Shown: positions 18,605-27,201, numbered from the stretch's first letter. The stretch is DNA of 64,000 bases from Clostridia bacterium (GCA_017622555.1 JAGAQV010000016.1:1-64000), one strand, 5' to 3'. Made by a program: numbers and translations. Notes: a model not told the origin generated them from the sequence alone.

Positions 18605-19381
18605 TTAAATAATAACTTTTCTTTTGCAAACCTCTTTGCATTTTCCACAGCCGTTACAGAGTGAGTAATCAACCTGTGCAAGATTGTTGACAATTTTAAT
18701 GGCGCCTTTTTCGCAAGCGCGTTCACACATAGTGCATGCAATACAGCTGCTCTTACAGCCCTGAACAACAGGCGCACCCTTTTCTTTGTTATTGCAAAGC
18801 ACAGCGGTTTTATAATCCTTAGGTACAAGCTTTATAACGCCCTTTGGACAGGTGTTAACACATTTACCGCAACCAACGCAAAGATCCTTACAAACGGTAG
18901 GGTGATTATCATTTACAACAATTGCGTTAAAGGGGCAGGCTACAACACAGTCTAAAAGACCCAAACAGCCGTATTTACATTCAAGCGGTCCACCCTGCAA
19001 AAGTGCGGCAGCATTACAGCTTTGAAGGCCGTCATACGCAAAGGCACGCTTTGTTTTATCACAGCTGTTGTTACAGGCTACAAGCGCAACCATTGGATTG
19101 GATGAAACCTCAACATTTAAAATCTCGGAAATTTTTTGTGCGGCAGCTTCACCTCCTGGGGCACAAAGGTTAGGCTCGGCCTCACCCTTGGCTAAAGCGG
19201 CGGCATAGCCGTCACAGCCCGAAAAGCCACAAGCACCGCAGTTTGCGCCGGGGAGCGCTTCACGAAGCTGAGCTTCGGTTTCGTCAACGGGCACTGCCAT
19301 ATATTTTGATGCAAAGGAAAGGCCAAGACCTGCAATAAGGCCGATAACCGCAATAATTATAACGGGAATTAAAATTTCCAT
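18605..19381 (-). CDS. rnfB: Rnf complex subunit B (ferredoxin-like)
   Basis: This 258-residue subunit takes electrons from ferredoxin. It has an N-terminal membrane anchor (about 4-25), then the 4Fe-4S motif NCGACGFSGCDGYA with a later Cys near residue 74. It continues with a ferredoxin region holding several C-x2-C-x2-C clusters: CVGCGKCVNTCP, CIACTMCERAC and CNGCGKCKEVC. The Rnf complex couples ferredoxin oxidation to NAD+ reduction and pumps sodium ions or protons. It is the last gene of the rnfCDGEAB operon and lies four bases after rnfA. Confidence 0.96.
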   Translation of the reverse strand: MEILIPVIIIAVIGLIAGLGLSFASKYMAVPVDETEAQLREALPGANCGACGFSGCDGYAAALAKGEAEPNLCAPGGEAAAQKISEILNVEVSSNPMVALVACNNSCDKTKRAFAYDGLQSCNAAALLQGGPLECKYGCLGLLDCVVACPFNAIVVNDNHPTVCKDLCVGCGKCVNTCPKGVIKLVPKDYKTAVLCNNKEKGAPVVQGCKSSCIACTMCERACEKGAIKIVNNLAQVDYSLCNGCGKCKEVCKRKVII

Positions 19382-19385
19382 ATTA

Positions 19386-19967
19386 TCAGCCTCCTATTCC
19401 TGCAAACCCGAGGAATGAAAGGGCAACAATTGCTGCCGAAACAAGCGTAATTGGTAAGCCCTTCATAAATTCGGGAATGTCGGCGGTTTCAAGCCGTTCA
19501 CGCACGCCCGAGAACAAAAGCATTGCAAGCATAAAGCCGAGTCCTGCTCCAAGCGCATTGAAAAGCGACTGAACAAAGTTTAAACCGTCGGTAATGTTAA
19601 GCATTGTAATGCCAAGCACCGCACAGTTTGTGGTAATAAGAGGAAGATAAATACCAAGCGATTTATAAACAGGTGGTAAGAACTTCTTCAAAACAATTTC
19701 CAAAAGCTGAACGATAGCGGCAATTACTAAAATAAATACAATGGTTTCAAGGTAAACGTATTTCGGTGCTAAAATATAGGTGTAAATAGGGTGTGTCACC
19801 GCAGTTGAAAGCACCATTACCAATATAACGGCAACGCTCATAGAAACGGCGGTGTTAGTCTTCTTTGAAACACCTAAGAATGGGCAAATACCCAAAAATT
19901 TTGAAAGCACCATATTATTGGTTAAAATGGATGCTAATAAAATTGAAGCAATGGTAACCTTATTCAT
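19386..19967 (-). CDS. rnfA: Rnf complex subunit A
   Basis: This 193-residue integral membrane subunit has six hydrophobic segments and the family segments NNMVLSKFLGICPFLGVS and NCAVLGITMLN, each with a Cys thought to hold an intramembrane iron-sulfur cluster together with RnfE. It forms the membrane core through which electrons cross. Its start overlaps the end of rnfE by eight bases, so the two homologous subunits are probably made in equal amounts. Confidence 0.95.
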   Translation of the reverse strand: MNKVTIASILLASILTNNMVLSKFLGICPFLGVSKKTNTAVSMSVAVILVMVLSTAVTHPIYTYILAPKYVYLETIVFILVIAAIVQLLEIVLKKFLPPVYKSLGIYLPLITTNCAVLGITMLNITDGLNFVQSLFNALGAGLGFMLAMLLFSGVRERLETADIPEFMKGLPITLVSAAIVALSFLGFAGIGG

Positions 19968-20640
19968 TTACACATTCCTGCCTTTCACAAAAGTTTCTTG
20001 AAGGACAGTTATGGCAACCCAAGTGTTCAACAGGCTTTTTACCTGCTTTTTTGGCAAGCGCATTTGAAACGGCAACCAAAATACCGAACACAAAGAAGCC
20101 ACCTGGTGGAAGCAGGAAAATAACCATTGGGTCAATAAATTCGGCAGTGATTGGGAATGAAAAAATACTTCCTGCACCCAAAAGCTCACGAATTGCGCCC
20201 ATAAGTGTTAAAACTGCGGTAAAGCCAATGCCCATTCCAAAACCATCTAGTGCGGAAAGCACGGGTGCATTTTTGGAAGCAAACATTTCAGCGCGACCCA
20301 AAATAATGCAGTTAACAACGATAAGAGGTAAATAAATACCAAGTGACTGGTCAATAGCGGGTAAAAACGCTTTTACAAGCATTTGTACAACCGAAACAAA
20401 GCCTGCAATAATTGTGATATATGCAGGAATTCTTACCTTGTCGGGAATAATGTTACGAAGTAGAGAAATAACAATGTTCGAGCATATAAGCACAAGTGTG
20501 GCCGAAACACCCATACCAATGCCGTTAATGGCGGCGGTAGTAACTGCAAGGGTGGGGCAGGTGCCAAGCACCAAGCGAAGCACGGGGTTTTCTTTTACAA
20601 GACCGTTTGTAAAGGTACTGATATACTTATTGCTTTTCAT
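19960..20640 (-). CDS. rnfE: Rnf complex subunit E
   Basis: This 226-residue membrane subunit is homologous to RnfA, with the conserved Cys segments VLGTCPTLAV and VNCIILGRAEMFA. The protein ends in a cytosolic tail with four cysteines spaced as in CHNCPSRNFCERQEC, beyond the last membrane helix. Such a tail could bind a metal or an iron-sulfur cluster; I cannot say whether it is functional. The gene overlaps rnfG by 14 bases and rnfA by eight. Confidence 0.95.
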   Translation of the reverse strand: MKSNKYISTFTNGLVKENPVLRLVLGTCPTLAVTTAAINGIGMGVSATLVLICSNIVISLLRNIIPDKVRIPAYITIIAGFVSVVQMLVKAFLPAIDQSLGIYLPLIVVNCIILGRAEMFASKNAPVLSALDGFGMGIGFTAVLTLMGAIRELLGAGSIFSFPITAEFIDPMVIFLLPPGGFFVFGILVAVSNALAKKAGKKPVEHLGCHNCPSRNFCERQECVNE

Positions 20641-21298
20641 CAGTTTTTACCTCCGTTTCGTTAGTATCGCCTTCGGGTAGTGGTGCGGGTGTTATGGAAA
20701 GCTCGTTAAATTGAGCCAAAGCATCGTTTACGGCGTTCATAACCGCTTTTGAAGTAATGGTTGCGCTGGTAACGGTGTCAATATCATTAATAGAAATTTT
20801 GCTCGACATACCTTTGAACTGTAAATAAAACTCAGGCTTGCCTGCGTTTTGTCCAAGGCCGGGTGTTTCGTTTGAAACGTCTAAAACCTTAAGGTTTAGA
20901 ATTTTACCGTCGGGTCCAATAGCGGTTATAACTGTTACAGAATTTGCACCACCATAGCCTTTGGATGCGGTTTTAAAGATATAGGCAATATCTGTGCCAT
21001 CCTTTTGGGCAATATTAAAGGTAATGCCGTTTGTGGTTTGTTCGGTAAATTTATCGGCTTTTACAAGCTCTTCCATAGCGGTTTTAGCATTTTTGGCTTC
21101 AAGCTTTGCAATTTGCTTTGCGGTAACTGTGTTGGTTACTGCCAATGCCAAAGGAATAATTATACAAATGCAAAGTAAAACAACGGTTGGCTTTACAATA
21201 GAATCTTTTTCGGCTTTTAAAAATGAAACAATCACTTTCCAAACCTTTTTTAATAATGCGGAAATATTGCTCCAAAGCTTCTTAAAAAACTCTTTCAT
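20627..21298 (-). CDS. rnfG: Rnf complex subunit G (flavoprotein)
   Basis: This 223-residue subunit has one membrane anchor near residues 38-60 and an extracytoplasmic FMN-binding domain. The flavinylation motif reads DTVTSATITS near 167-176; the Thr in SATIT would carry FMN through a phosphoester bond. The C-terminus ends in an acidic tail (about 203-223). RnfG passes electrons between RnfD and the rest of the complex. The gene lies one base after rnfD and overlaps rnfE. Covalent flavin would need an ApbE transferase, which is not in the window. Confidence 0.94.
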   Translation of the reverse strand: MKEFFKKLWSNISALLKKVWKVIVSFLKAEKDSIVKPTVVLLCICIIIPLALAVTNTVTAKQIAKLEAKNAKTAMEELVKADKFTEQTTNGITFNIAQKDGTDIAYIFKTASKGYGGANSVTVITAIGPDGKILNLKVLDVSNETPGLGQNAGKPEFYLQFKGMSSKISINDIDTVTSATITSKAVMNAVNDALAQFNELSITPAPLPEGDTNETEVKTDEKQ

Positions 21299-21299
21299 A

Positions 21300-22238
21300 T
21301 TATTTGCCCTCCTTTACTTTTACATAACCGAAGGGCTTGCGGGTGGTAAGGCGGTTAATATAAGGTGTTAAAATGTTCATAAGCAAAATTGAATATGAAA
21401 CACCTTCGGGTAATGCGCCGAAATTTCTTATAATAAACGTAATAAGACCACAGCAAATACCGAAAATAGCTTTGCCTAAGTTTGTTGTGGGGGAGGTGGT
21501 ATAATCGGTTGCCATATAGATGGCGCCAAGCATTAAGCCACCGCTTAAAACACAAAGTCCAACGTTTTGGCCTGCGATAAGGGAAGCCAATGCAACGGTA
21601 CCTATAAAGCAAACAGGAATAATTGGGTTTATAACTCGTCTTAACACAAGGTAAAGACCGCCGATAATAAGTAAAAAGGCCGAGGTTTCGCCAATACAGC
21701 CGCCCTGAATGCCAAAAAAAGCGTCCTTAACGGTAACTGCGCTTGCGGCATCGCCGTAAAGAGCAGCCAAGGGTGTTGCGCTGGAAACGGCATCAACAGT
21801 AAATGGCTCAATATAACTTGTCATAGCGACAGGGAAGGAAACCATAAGTACAATACGTGCGGTCATTGCGGGGTTTGCGAAGTTGTGACCAATACCGCCA
21901 AAAAGCTGTTTGACAATTACAATTGCAACAAAGCTACCAACAACAGCCATCCAAAGCGGAATGGTACTAGGTAAATTCATACCCAAAAGCAAACCTGTAA
22001 CAATTGCTGACAGGTCAAAGGCCGACTGCTGTTTTTTGAGAATTATGTTCCACAAAAATTCAAATATAAAGCAGGAAGCAATGCATACCGCTAAAACCAA
22101 TGCGGCGCGCCAGCCGAAAACCACACAGCCAAAAATTGCGGCAGGTACTAATGCAATTACAACGTCAAGCATAATGCCTTGTGTTGTGTCCGAGTGGCGA
22201 AGATGTGGGGATGAGGAAACGTTTAAAATTTTGCTCAT
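21300..22238 (-). CDS. rnfD: Rnf complex subunit D
   Basis: This 312-residue polytopic membrane subunit has about nine helices. The sequence starts with the family pattern SSPHLRHSDTT, holds GGIGHNFANPAMTAR in the middle, and carries the flavin attachment motif VSSATPLAAL near residue 153. RnfD works with RnfG as the covalently flavinylated electron carrier, and its movement is thought to drive ion pumping. It starts one base after the end of rnfC. Confidence 0.95.
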   Translation of the reverse strand: MSKILNVSSSPHLRHSDTTQGIMLDVVIALVPAAIFGCVVFGWRAALVLAVCIASCFIFEFLWNIILKKQQSAFDLSAIVTGLLLGMNLPSTIPLWMAVVGSFVAIVIVKQLFGGIGHNFANPAMTARIVLMVSFPVAMTSYIEPFTVDAVSSATPLAALYGDAASAVTVKDAFFGIQGGCIGETSAFLLIIGGLYLVLRRVINPIIPVCFIGTVALASLIAGQNVGLCVLSGGLMLGAIYMATDYTTSPTTNLGKAIFGICCGLITFIIRNFGALPEGVSYSILLMNILTPYINRLTTRKPFGYVKVKEGK

Positions 22239-22239
22239 T

Positions 22240-23541
22240 TTATTTTTTCCTCCTTAAAATAGATTTTGCAAGTCGCATTGTTTGGGTAAGCGGGCGTTTT
22301 GCGGGGCATACGTATGAGCAACAGCCGCATTCCATACAATAATTAACGTTAAGCGAATTTAAATTGTCGTAAAGGCTAAAGCTTATTGCCGAATCCACCT
22401 TTGCGGGATAAAGCTTCATTGGGCAGGTATTTGCACAGCGACCGCAACGGATACAAGCGGTGGTGGTTTCGGGTAAAGCGTTTTTCATAACAGTAATGGC
22501 GTTGTTGCGCTTTTCAATAGGTGCTTCAGCCGAAACAACGTCAACACCCATCATAGGACCGCCCATTATAATTTCGGAATAATCATCATCCACACCAACA
22601 AAGCTTAAAACCTCTTTAATTGGTGTGCCAATAGGAACAATAACATTTTTGGGGTCGCTTACGGCTGTGCCATCAACGGTAATGCGTTTTTGCACAAGCG
22701 GCATACCTGTTTTAATAAAACGGTAAAGTGTGGCAATACTTGTAATGTTCATAACAATGCAACCAACGTCACTAGGCAGCTTACCGGCAGGTACCTTTCG
22801 GCCCGTTGCCGAATAAATAATAACCTTTTCGGCGCCTTGCGGATATTTTGACTGAAGCCGCATAAGCTTAACGCTGTCGTCGGTATCACGCACATCGGTT
22901 GCGATTTCGTAAAGCTTTTTTATGGCAGCTTCTTTGTTAGATTCCACACAAATTATAGCGTTAGGAATGTTTAAAACGTCTTTAATAAGATAAATGCCGT
23001 TTATAACGTCGTCATAATTTTCCATACATTCACGGTAGTCACTTGTGATATATGGCTCGCATTCAGCAGCATTTATAATAAGTGTGTCAATAACGGTGCC
23101 TTCCTTAATTGAAAGCTTAACCTTTGTGGGAAAGCCAGCGCCACCAAGACCAACAAGACCGCATTTGCTTGCGGCTTCAGCCAAATCCTGCGGGGTGTTT
23201 ACCTCGAAGGGTGCAAGGCTTTCGTCGGGTGTCATATTTCCGTCAGACTCAATGACAACACTATCCTTATTAACCTTTTTAACAGTACCCGAAACGCTTG
23301 AATGAACGGGTGCGCTTACAAAACCGTCAGCTTCGGCAACAAGTGTGCCTACAAAAACCTGCTGACCTTCTTCAACAACGGGCTTTGCGGGTGCGCCTAT
23401 ATGCTGTGAAAAGGGAAGTATAACTTCAGCAACGGACGGCATAACAACCGTTTCAAATTCGGCAGTACCTTTTAAATGGGGTAAAAAGGTTCCCATTAAC
23501 GCCTTGCCCTTTGCCTTAAGAATTTTTTCTTTTTTTTGCAT
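22240..23541 (-). CDS. rnfC: Rnf complex subunit C (NADH side)
   Basis: This 433-residue peripheral subunit has an N-terminal barrel-sandwich domain (about 20-105), a central NAD/FMN-binding part with GLVGLGGAGFPTKVK, and two C-terminal 4Fe-4S clusters, CIRCGRCANTCP and CMECGCCSYVCP. It reduces NAD+ at the cytoplasmic face. It is the first gene of the operon, with an AGGGGGAA Shine-Dalgarno and a promoter about 35-60 bases upstream. Confidence 0.95.
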   Translation of the reverse strand: MQKKEKILKAKGKALMGTFLPHLKGTAEFETVVMPSVAEVILPFSQHIGAPAKPVVEEGQQVFVGTLVAEADGFVSAPVHSSVSGTVKKVNKDSVVIESDGNMTPDESLAPFEVNTPQDLAEAASKCGLVGLGGAGFPTKVKLSIKEGTVIDTLIINAAECEPYITSDYRECMENYDDVINGIYLIKDVLNIPNAIICVESNKEAAIKKLYEIATDVRDTDDSVKLMRLQSKYPQGAEKVIIYSATGRKVPAGKLPSDVGCIVMNITSIATLYRFIKTGMPLVQKRITVDGTAVSDPKNVIVPIGTPIKEVLSFVGVDDDYSEIIMGGPMMGVDVVSAEAPIEKRNNAITVMKNALPETTTACIRCGRCANTCPMKLYPAKVDSAISFSLYDNLNSLNVNYCMECGCCSYVCPAKRPLTQTMRLAKSILRRKK

Positions 23542-23574
23542 TTGGGTTCCCCCTAAATATAATCATACAAAATT

Positions 23575-23603
23575 ATTTTACTATATTTATAGTGTTTTTT
23601 CAA
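23575..23603 (-). promoter_or_regulatory. Promoter of the rnf operon
   Basis: On the minus strand TTGAAA (23603-23598), 17 bases, TAAAAT (23580-23575). It lies back to back with the rpsO promoter. Confidence 0.7.
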
Positions 23604-23651
23604 GTATCACGACTACAATATGATGTGTTATTTTTTTAACACAAAAAATGC

Positions 23652-23680
23652 TTTACTTTTTTGTCGGTTTGTGATATAAT
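23652..23680 (+). promoter_or_regulatory. Promoter of rpsO
   Basis: TTTACT (23652-23657), 17 bases, TATAAT (23675-23680) with TGA immediately upstream as an extended -10. Confidence 0.75.
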
Positions 23681-23686
23681 TTTCTG

Positions 23687-23785
23687 GCGACCGTGTACTA
23701 TGCAGTTGGCGTCTGCCCTAAGGGGAGCACTCAATGGCCTTTTGCTTGGTTTACGGAATGAAATTTAAAAAGGAGTGAAAATGAG
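23687..23785 (+). promoter_or_regulatory. Structured leader of rpsO
   Basis: About 100 bases of GC-richer sequence lie between the promoter and the rpsO start, including GTTGGCGTCTGCCC and AAGGGGAGCACTC segments that can fold. S15 represses its own mRNA in many bacteria through leader structures of differing shape. This leader is a candidate for such control; I have not folded it rigorously. Confidence 0.5.
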
Positions 23786-24049
23786 ATGACAAAGGAATTA
23801 AAGAATCAGATTTTAGCTGATTACGCTATCCATGAAGGCGACACCGGTTCACCCGAAGTTCAGATTGCTCTTCTTACCACAAGAATCAACGAACTTAACG
23901 CTCACCTTAAGGAACATCCCAAGGATAAGCATTCTTACCGCGGTCTTCTTAAGATGGTAGGTCATAGAAGAAACCTTCTTGCATACCTTCAGAAGAAGGA
24001 CATCGAAAGATATCGTGCTATCGTTAAGAAGCTCGGTCTTCGTAAGTAA
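23786..24049 (+). CDS. rpsO: 30S ribosomal protein S15
   Basis: This 87-residue protein shows the whole S15 pattern: [16 protein letters not shown] near residues 15-31, [19 protein letters not shown] near 45-63 and the C-terminal [13 protein letters not shown]. It binds 16S rRNA early in small-subunit assembly. The chosen ATG follows AAGGAGTG by about nine bases. An earlier ATG four codons before it is out of frame and closes at once. rpsO precedes pnp, as in many bacteria. Confidence 0.97.
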   Translation: MTKELKNQILADYAIHEGDTGSPEVQIALLTTRINELNAHLKEHPKDKHSYRGLLKMVGHRRNLLAYLQKKDIERYRAIVKKLGLRK

Positions 24050-24063
24050 TTTTAGCATCCCAG

Positions 24064-24089
24064 AGGCAGACCGTTTTTTCGGTCTGCCT
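24064..24089 (+). terminator. Terminator after rpsO
   Basis: AGGCAGACCG / CGGTCTGCCT with a T6 loop. It lies between rpsO and pnp. The T tract after it is short, so read-through into pnp is possible. Confidence 0.8.
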
Positions 24090-24112
24090 TGTTGCAGTTT
24101 TTAAAGCAAAAA

Positions 24113-24190
24113 GAGATTTTCGTGATTTAGCGGTAAGTCGAGTATATAGACAAGTATTATGTATTGGACTTATTGCTAACCGAAAATCTC
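24113..24190 (+). promoter_or_regulatory. Long leader hairpin upstream of pnp
   Basis: Two helices stack. GAGATTTTCG (24113-24122) pairs with CGAAAATCTC (24181-24190). TTAGCGGTAAGTC (24127-24139) pairs with GACTTATTGCTAA (24067 bases into the line, 24167-24179) with two G-U pairs. A 27-base loop closes the stem. In E. coli a long pnp leader stem is cut by RNase III and then attacked by PNPase, which represses its own mRNA. This stem has the same place and size, so a similar loop is plausible here. Confidence 0.7.
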
Positions 24191-24218
24191 AAAAAATAAA
24201 TTAAAAGGAGATTTTAAA

Positions 24219-26411
24219 ATGTTTGAAAACTTTAAGGTTTATGAAACCGAACTTGCAGGTCGCCCCCTGAAGATTGAAACGGGTATGATGGCAGGCCTTG
24301 CAAACGCCGCAGTTATGTCTTGCTATGGCGACACACGTGTACTTTGTACCGTAACCGCTTCTGCAAAGCCCCGTGAAGGTGTGGATTTCTTCCCCCTTTC
24401 AGTTGACTATGAAGAAAAAATGTATTCAGTAGGTCGTTTCCCCGGCTCGTTCACACGCCGTGAGGGTAAAGCAACCGATAAGGCAATTTTGGCTTCTCGT
24501 TGTATCGACCGTCCTATTCGTCCCTTGTTCCCCAAGGATATGCGTAACGATTGCTCGGTTGTAGCTACTGTTATGTCGGTTGACCCTGACTGCTCACCTG
24601 AAGTTGCAGCAGCTATTGGTGTTTCTACCGCTATCGCAATTTCGGACATCCCCTGGGCTGGTCCTATTTCAAGCGTAAACGTTGGTCTTATTGATGGCGA
24701 AATCGTTATCAACCCCAACCTTGAACAGCGCGCAAAGACCGACCTTACCTTAACCGTTTCTTCTACCGCTGATTTGGTTGCTATGATCGAAGCCGGCGGT
24801 AATGAAATTCCCGATGACCTTATGTTTGACTGCATCATGGCAGGTCACGAGGTTAATAAGGAGGTTGTTAAGTTCATTAACGGCATTGTTGCTGAAATCG
24901 GCAAGCCTAAGTTTGAATTTGAATCTAACGATCCCGACCCCGTACTCTTTGCTGAAATGGAAGAATTCTGTATTGAGGACGTTAAGAAAGCGCTTGATAC
25001 TGACGACAAGCTCGTTCGTGATGCTGCTTTACTTCCCATCAGCAATGCTTTACACGAAAAATATGACGCTCAGTTTGAAGGTCAGGAAGCTAAAATTGAC
25101 GAAATTCTTTATCTTATCCAAAAGCACGTTGTAAGAAGCTGGCTTAAGGATGAAAAGAAGCGTGTTGACGGTCGCGGTATTGACGATATCCGCCCCTTAG
25201 ACGCTAAGGTTGACTTACTTCCCCGTGTACACGGCTCAGGTATGTTTACCCGTGGTCAAACACAGGTTCTTTCAATTGCTACATTAGCTCCCGTTTCTGA
25301 AGCTCAAAAGCTTGACGGTTTAGATGAGGAAGTTTCAAAGAGATATATCCATCACTATAACTTCCCCTCATACTCAGTTGGTGAAACCAAGCCCTCTCGT
25401 GGCCCTGGCCGTCGTGAAATCGGTCACGGCGCATTGGCTGAAAAGGCTCTTGTGCCGGTTATCCCCAGTGTTGACGAATTCCCCTATGCAATTCGTGTTG
25501 TATCGGAAGTTCTTTCTTCAAACGGTTCTACCTCACAGGGTTCAATTTGCGGTTCTACCTTGGCTCTTATGGCTGCAGGTGTTCCGATTAAGGCTCCCGT
25601 TGCAGGTATTTCTTGCGGTCTTATCACCGGTGACGAAGGTGTTTACGGCGACTTTATGACAATGGTTGACATTCAAGGTCTTGAAGACTTCCACGGCGAT
25701 ATGGACTTTAAGGTAGCTGGTACTCACAAGGGTATTACTGCTATTCAAATGGACTTAAAGGTACACGGTCTTACACCCGCTATCATTAAGGAAGCATTTG
25801 CTAAGACTCATAAAGCAAGACTTCACATTCTTGACGAGGTTATGCTTAAGTGTATTCCCGAATATCGCACAGAATTATCACCCTATGCACCCAAAATGCT
25901 CACTCTTTCTATTAACCCCGAAAAGATTGGTGACGTTATCGGTAAGCAGGGTAAGGTTATTCAGTCCATTCAGGAACAGTGTGATTGTACAATTAACATT
26001 GAAGAAGATGGTCGTGTGTTTGTTTCGGGTCTTGACCTTGAAAAAGCAAAGCAGGCTGTATCAATTATTGAGCTTATCGCAAACGATCCCGAAATTGGCG
26101 CAATTTACAGCGGCCGCGTAACCCGTCTTATGACATTCGGCGCATTTGTTGAAATTGCACCCGGTAAGGAAGGTCTTGTTCACATTTCTAAGCTTGATGT
26201 TAAGCGTACCGAAAAGGTTGAGGACGTTGTTAACGTTGGCGATCAGGTAATCGTTAAGGTTACTGAAATTGACGATCAGGGCAGAATTAACCTTTCTCGT
26301 CGTGATGCGTTGGTTGAAATCAACGGCGCAGTTATTGAAGACGATGGCGAAGAAGAGGCTGAACGCCGCCCCCGTCGTGACAACAACCGTCGCAAAGGCT
26401 TTAAAAAGTAA
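24219..26411 (+). CDS. pnp: Polyribonucleotide nucleotidyltransferase
   Basis: This 730-residue PNPase degrades RNA from the 3' end with phosphate. Two RNase PH-like domains are seen (about 10-220 and 300-530), with FTRREGKATDKAILASR in the first and SNGSTSQGSICGSTLAL in the second. A KH domain with IGKQGKVIQSI (near 570) and an S1 domain with GAFVEIAPGKEGLVHIS (near 640) follow. It ends in a basic Arg-rich tail. AAGGAGATTTT precedes the ATG, directly after the long leader stem. Confidence 0.97.
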   Translation: MFENFKVYETELAGRPLKIETGMMAGLANAAVMSCYGDTRVLCTVTASAKPREGVDFFPLSVDYEEKMYSVGRFPGSFTRREGKATDKAILASRCIDRPIRPLFPKDMRNDCSVVATVMSVDPDCSPEVAAAIGVSTAIAISDIPWAGPISSVNVGLIDGEIVINPNLEQRAKTDLTLTVSSTADLVAMIEAGGNEIPDDLMFDCIMAGHEVNKEVVKFINGIVAEIGKPKFEFESNDPDPVLFAEMEEFCIEDVKKALDTDDKLVRDAALLPISNALHEKYDAQFEGQEAKIDEILYLIQKHVVRSWLKDEKKRVDGRGIDDIRPLDAKVDLLPRVHGSGMFTRGQTQVLSIATLAPVSEAQKLDGLDEEVSKRYIHHYNFPSYSVGETKPSRGPGRREIGHGALAEKALVPVIPSVDEFPYAIRVVSEVLSSNGSTSQGSICGSTLALMAAGVPIKAPVAGISCGLITGDEGVYGDFMTMVDIQGLEDFHGDMDFKVAGTHKGITAIQMDLKVHGLTPAIIKEAFAKTHKARLHILDEVMLKCIPEYRTELSPYAPKMLTLSINPEKIGDVIGKQGKVIQSIQEQCDCTINIEEDGRVFVSGLDLEKAKQAVSIIELIANDPEIGAIYSGRVTRLMTFGAFVEIAPGKEGLVHISKLDVKRTEKVEDVVNVGDQVIVKVTEIDDQGRINLSRRDALVEINGAVIEDDGEEEAERRPRRDNNRRKGFKK

Positions 26412-26416
26412 AAACT

Positions 26417-26442
26417 AAAACCGACCCAATTGGGTCGGTTTT
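26417..26442 (+). terminator. Terminator after pnp
   Basis: A 13-bp perfect palindrome centred on CCAATTGG (AAAACCGACCCAA / TTGGGTCGGTTTT), followed by T. Confidence 0.9.
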
Positions 26443-26573
26443 TTAGTTATGAGTGGCTATGTCTGTTATAATGCGCTTTGCGCAGTTATGATTACCTTCG
26501 GCAAGTTATTAATGTTTGTGCCGTGATATATGTTATTTGTTTTTAAAAATATTAAATGTCAAGGTGGAAGTAT

Positions 26574-26775
26574 ATGATAATTTTTAACAAATTATGGAAA
26601 ACAATGGTGCGAAAAAGGTGTTTCAACATATGTATTGCGTGAAAAGTGCGGTATTGACAGTAAAACCGTGCGCCGGTTGAAAGCTAATGAAAATATAGAA
26701 ACTAAAACATTGGACAAATTGTGCAGTGCTCTTGGCTGTAAGCTGGAGCATATTGCAGAATTTGTTGAAGAATAA
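26574..26775 (+). pseudogene. Frameshifted small XRE-family regulator (YozG-like)
   Basis: A Shine-Dalgarno AAGGTGG precedes an ATG at 26574 that reads MIIFNKLWKTM and then, in the same frame, meets a stop at 26641. Skipping one G at 26607 restores a helix-turn-helix protein: CEKGVSTYVLREK, IDSKTVRRLKANENI and TKTLDKLCSALGC, ending at 26775. The composite of about 67 residues fits the small XRE regulators usually paired with DUF2975 proteins. No other in-frame start explains the second part. It is therefore a recently broken gene, or a base error at the GG. The 130 bases upstream show only a possible extended -10 (TGTTATAAT near 26464-26472). Confidence 0.75.
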
Positions 26776-26812
26776 TTGTGAGCAAAGTGAGATATAATTC
26801 ATAAGTTAAAAT

Positions 26813-26845
26813 AAAGAGACACTTCGTAAGGCGAAGTGTCTCTTT
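26813..26845. terminator. Shared terminator downstream of the XRE pseudogene and the PqqD-like gene
   Basis: A 14-bp perfect stem AAAGAGACACTTCG / CGAAGTGTCTCTTT with a five-base loop, between convergent genes. Confidence 0.9.
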
Positions 26846-26856
26846 GGTTTTCTATA

Positions 26857-27201
26857 TTATTTTTTAAATTCTACAAAGCCATAGCCTTCTAAAACCTTGA
26901 AGTACTTTGCAAGGCGCTCATAAAGTGGCTCGGCCTTTTCGCCAAAATGCTCTTTTACAAACACGCCAATATCAGTAATATTCCTTTCACCGTCAATAAG
27001 CGGCCAAACAAAGCTGCCCATTTCGTCAAGATGAATATAACTGATTTTTGGCTTTTTTAAAAGCTTTTGCGCCACACGGTTAAAAACACCTTTGTTTTCA
27101 ATTTCAAGGGTTATTACACCGTTTTCTTCGGAAAAGCGCTCAATTTTTCTTATCGGTACAAATTCAAGGTAATTTTTACTGTTTTTCTTACTCATTTTCA
27201 T
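26857..27201 (-). CDS. PqqD-family small protein
   Basis: This 114-residue protein has the PqqD fold pattern. N-terminal beta strands are followed by YIHLDEMGSFVWPLIDGERNI (split around residue 56-76), where Asp-x-x-Gly and a Trp/Leu pair are typical, and then helices with AKYFKVLEGYGFVEF. PqqD-like domains bind leader peptides in peptide-modification pathways. Here the gene overlaps the end of an OPT peptide transporter by up to 14 bases, and no radical-SAM or other modifying enzyme is nearby. A second ATG at 27195 could be the true start. The partner is therefore probably the transporter or the peptide it carries; this is an inference. Confidence 0.75.
   Translation of the reverse strand: MKMSKKNSKNYLEFVPIRKIERFSEENGVITLEIENKGVFNRVAQKLLKKPKISYIHLDEMGSFVWPLIDGERNITDIGVFVKEHFGEKAEPLYERLAKYFKVLEGYGFVEFKK

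Noticed and set aside
18538-18828. N-terminal extension of malQ by 97 codons
   Set aside because: The extension overlaps rnfB in another frame on the same strand. The TTG at 18537 has a Shine-Dalgarno and gives the family N-terminus.
24407-24838. 143-codon open frame on the minus strand
   Set aside because: It is antisense to pnp and has no start signal or recognisable domain.
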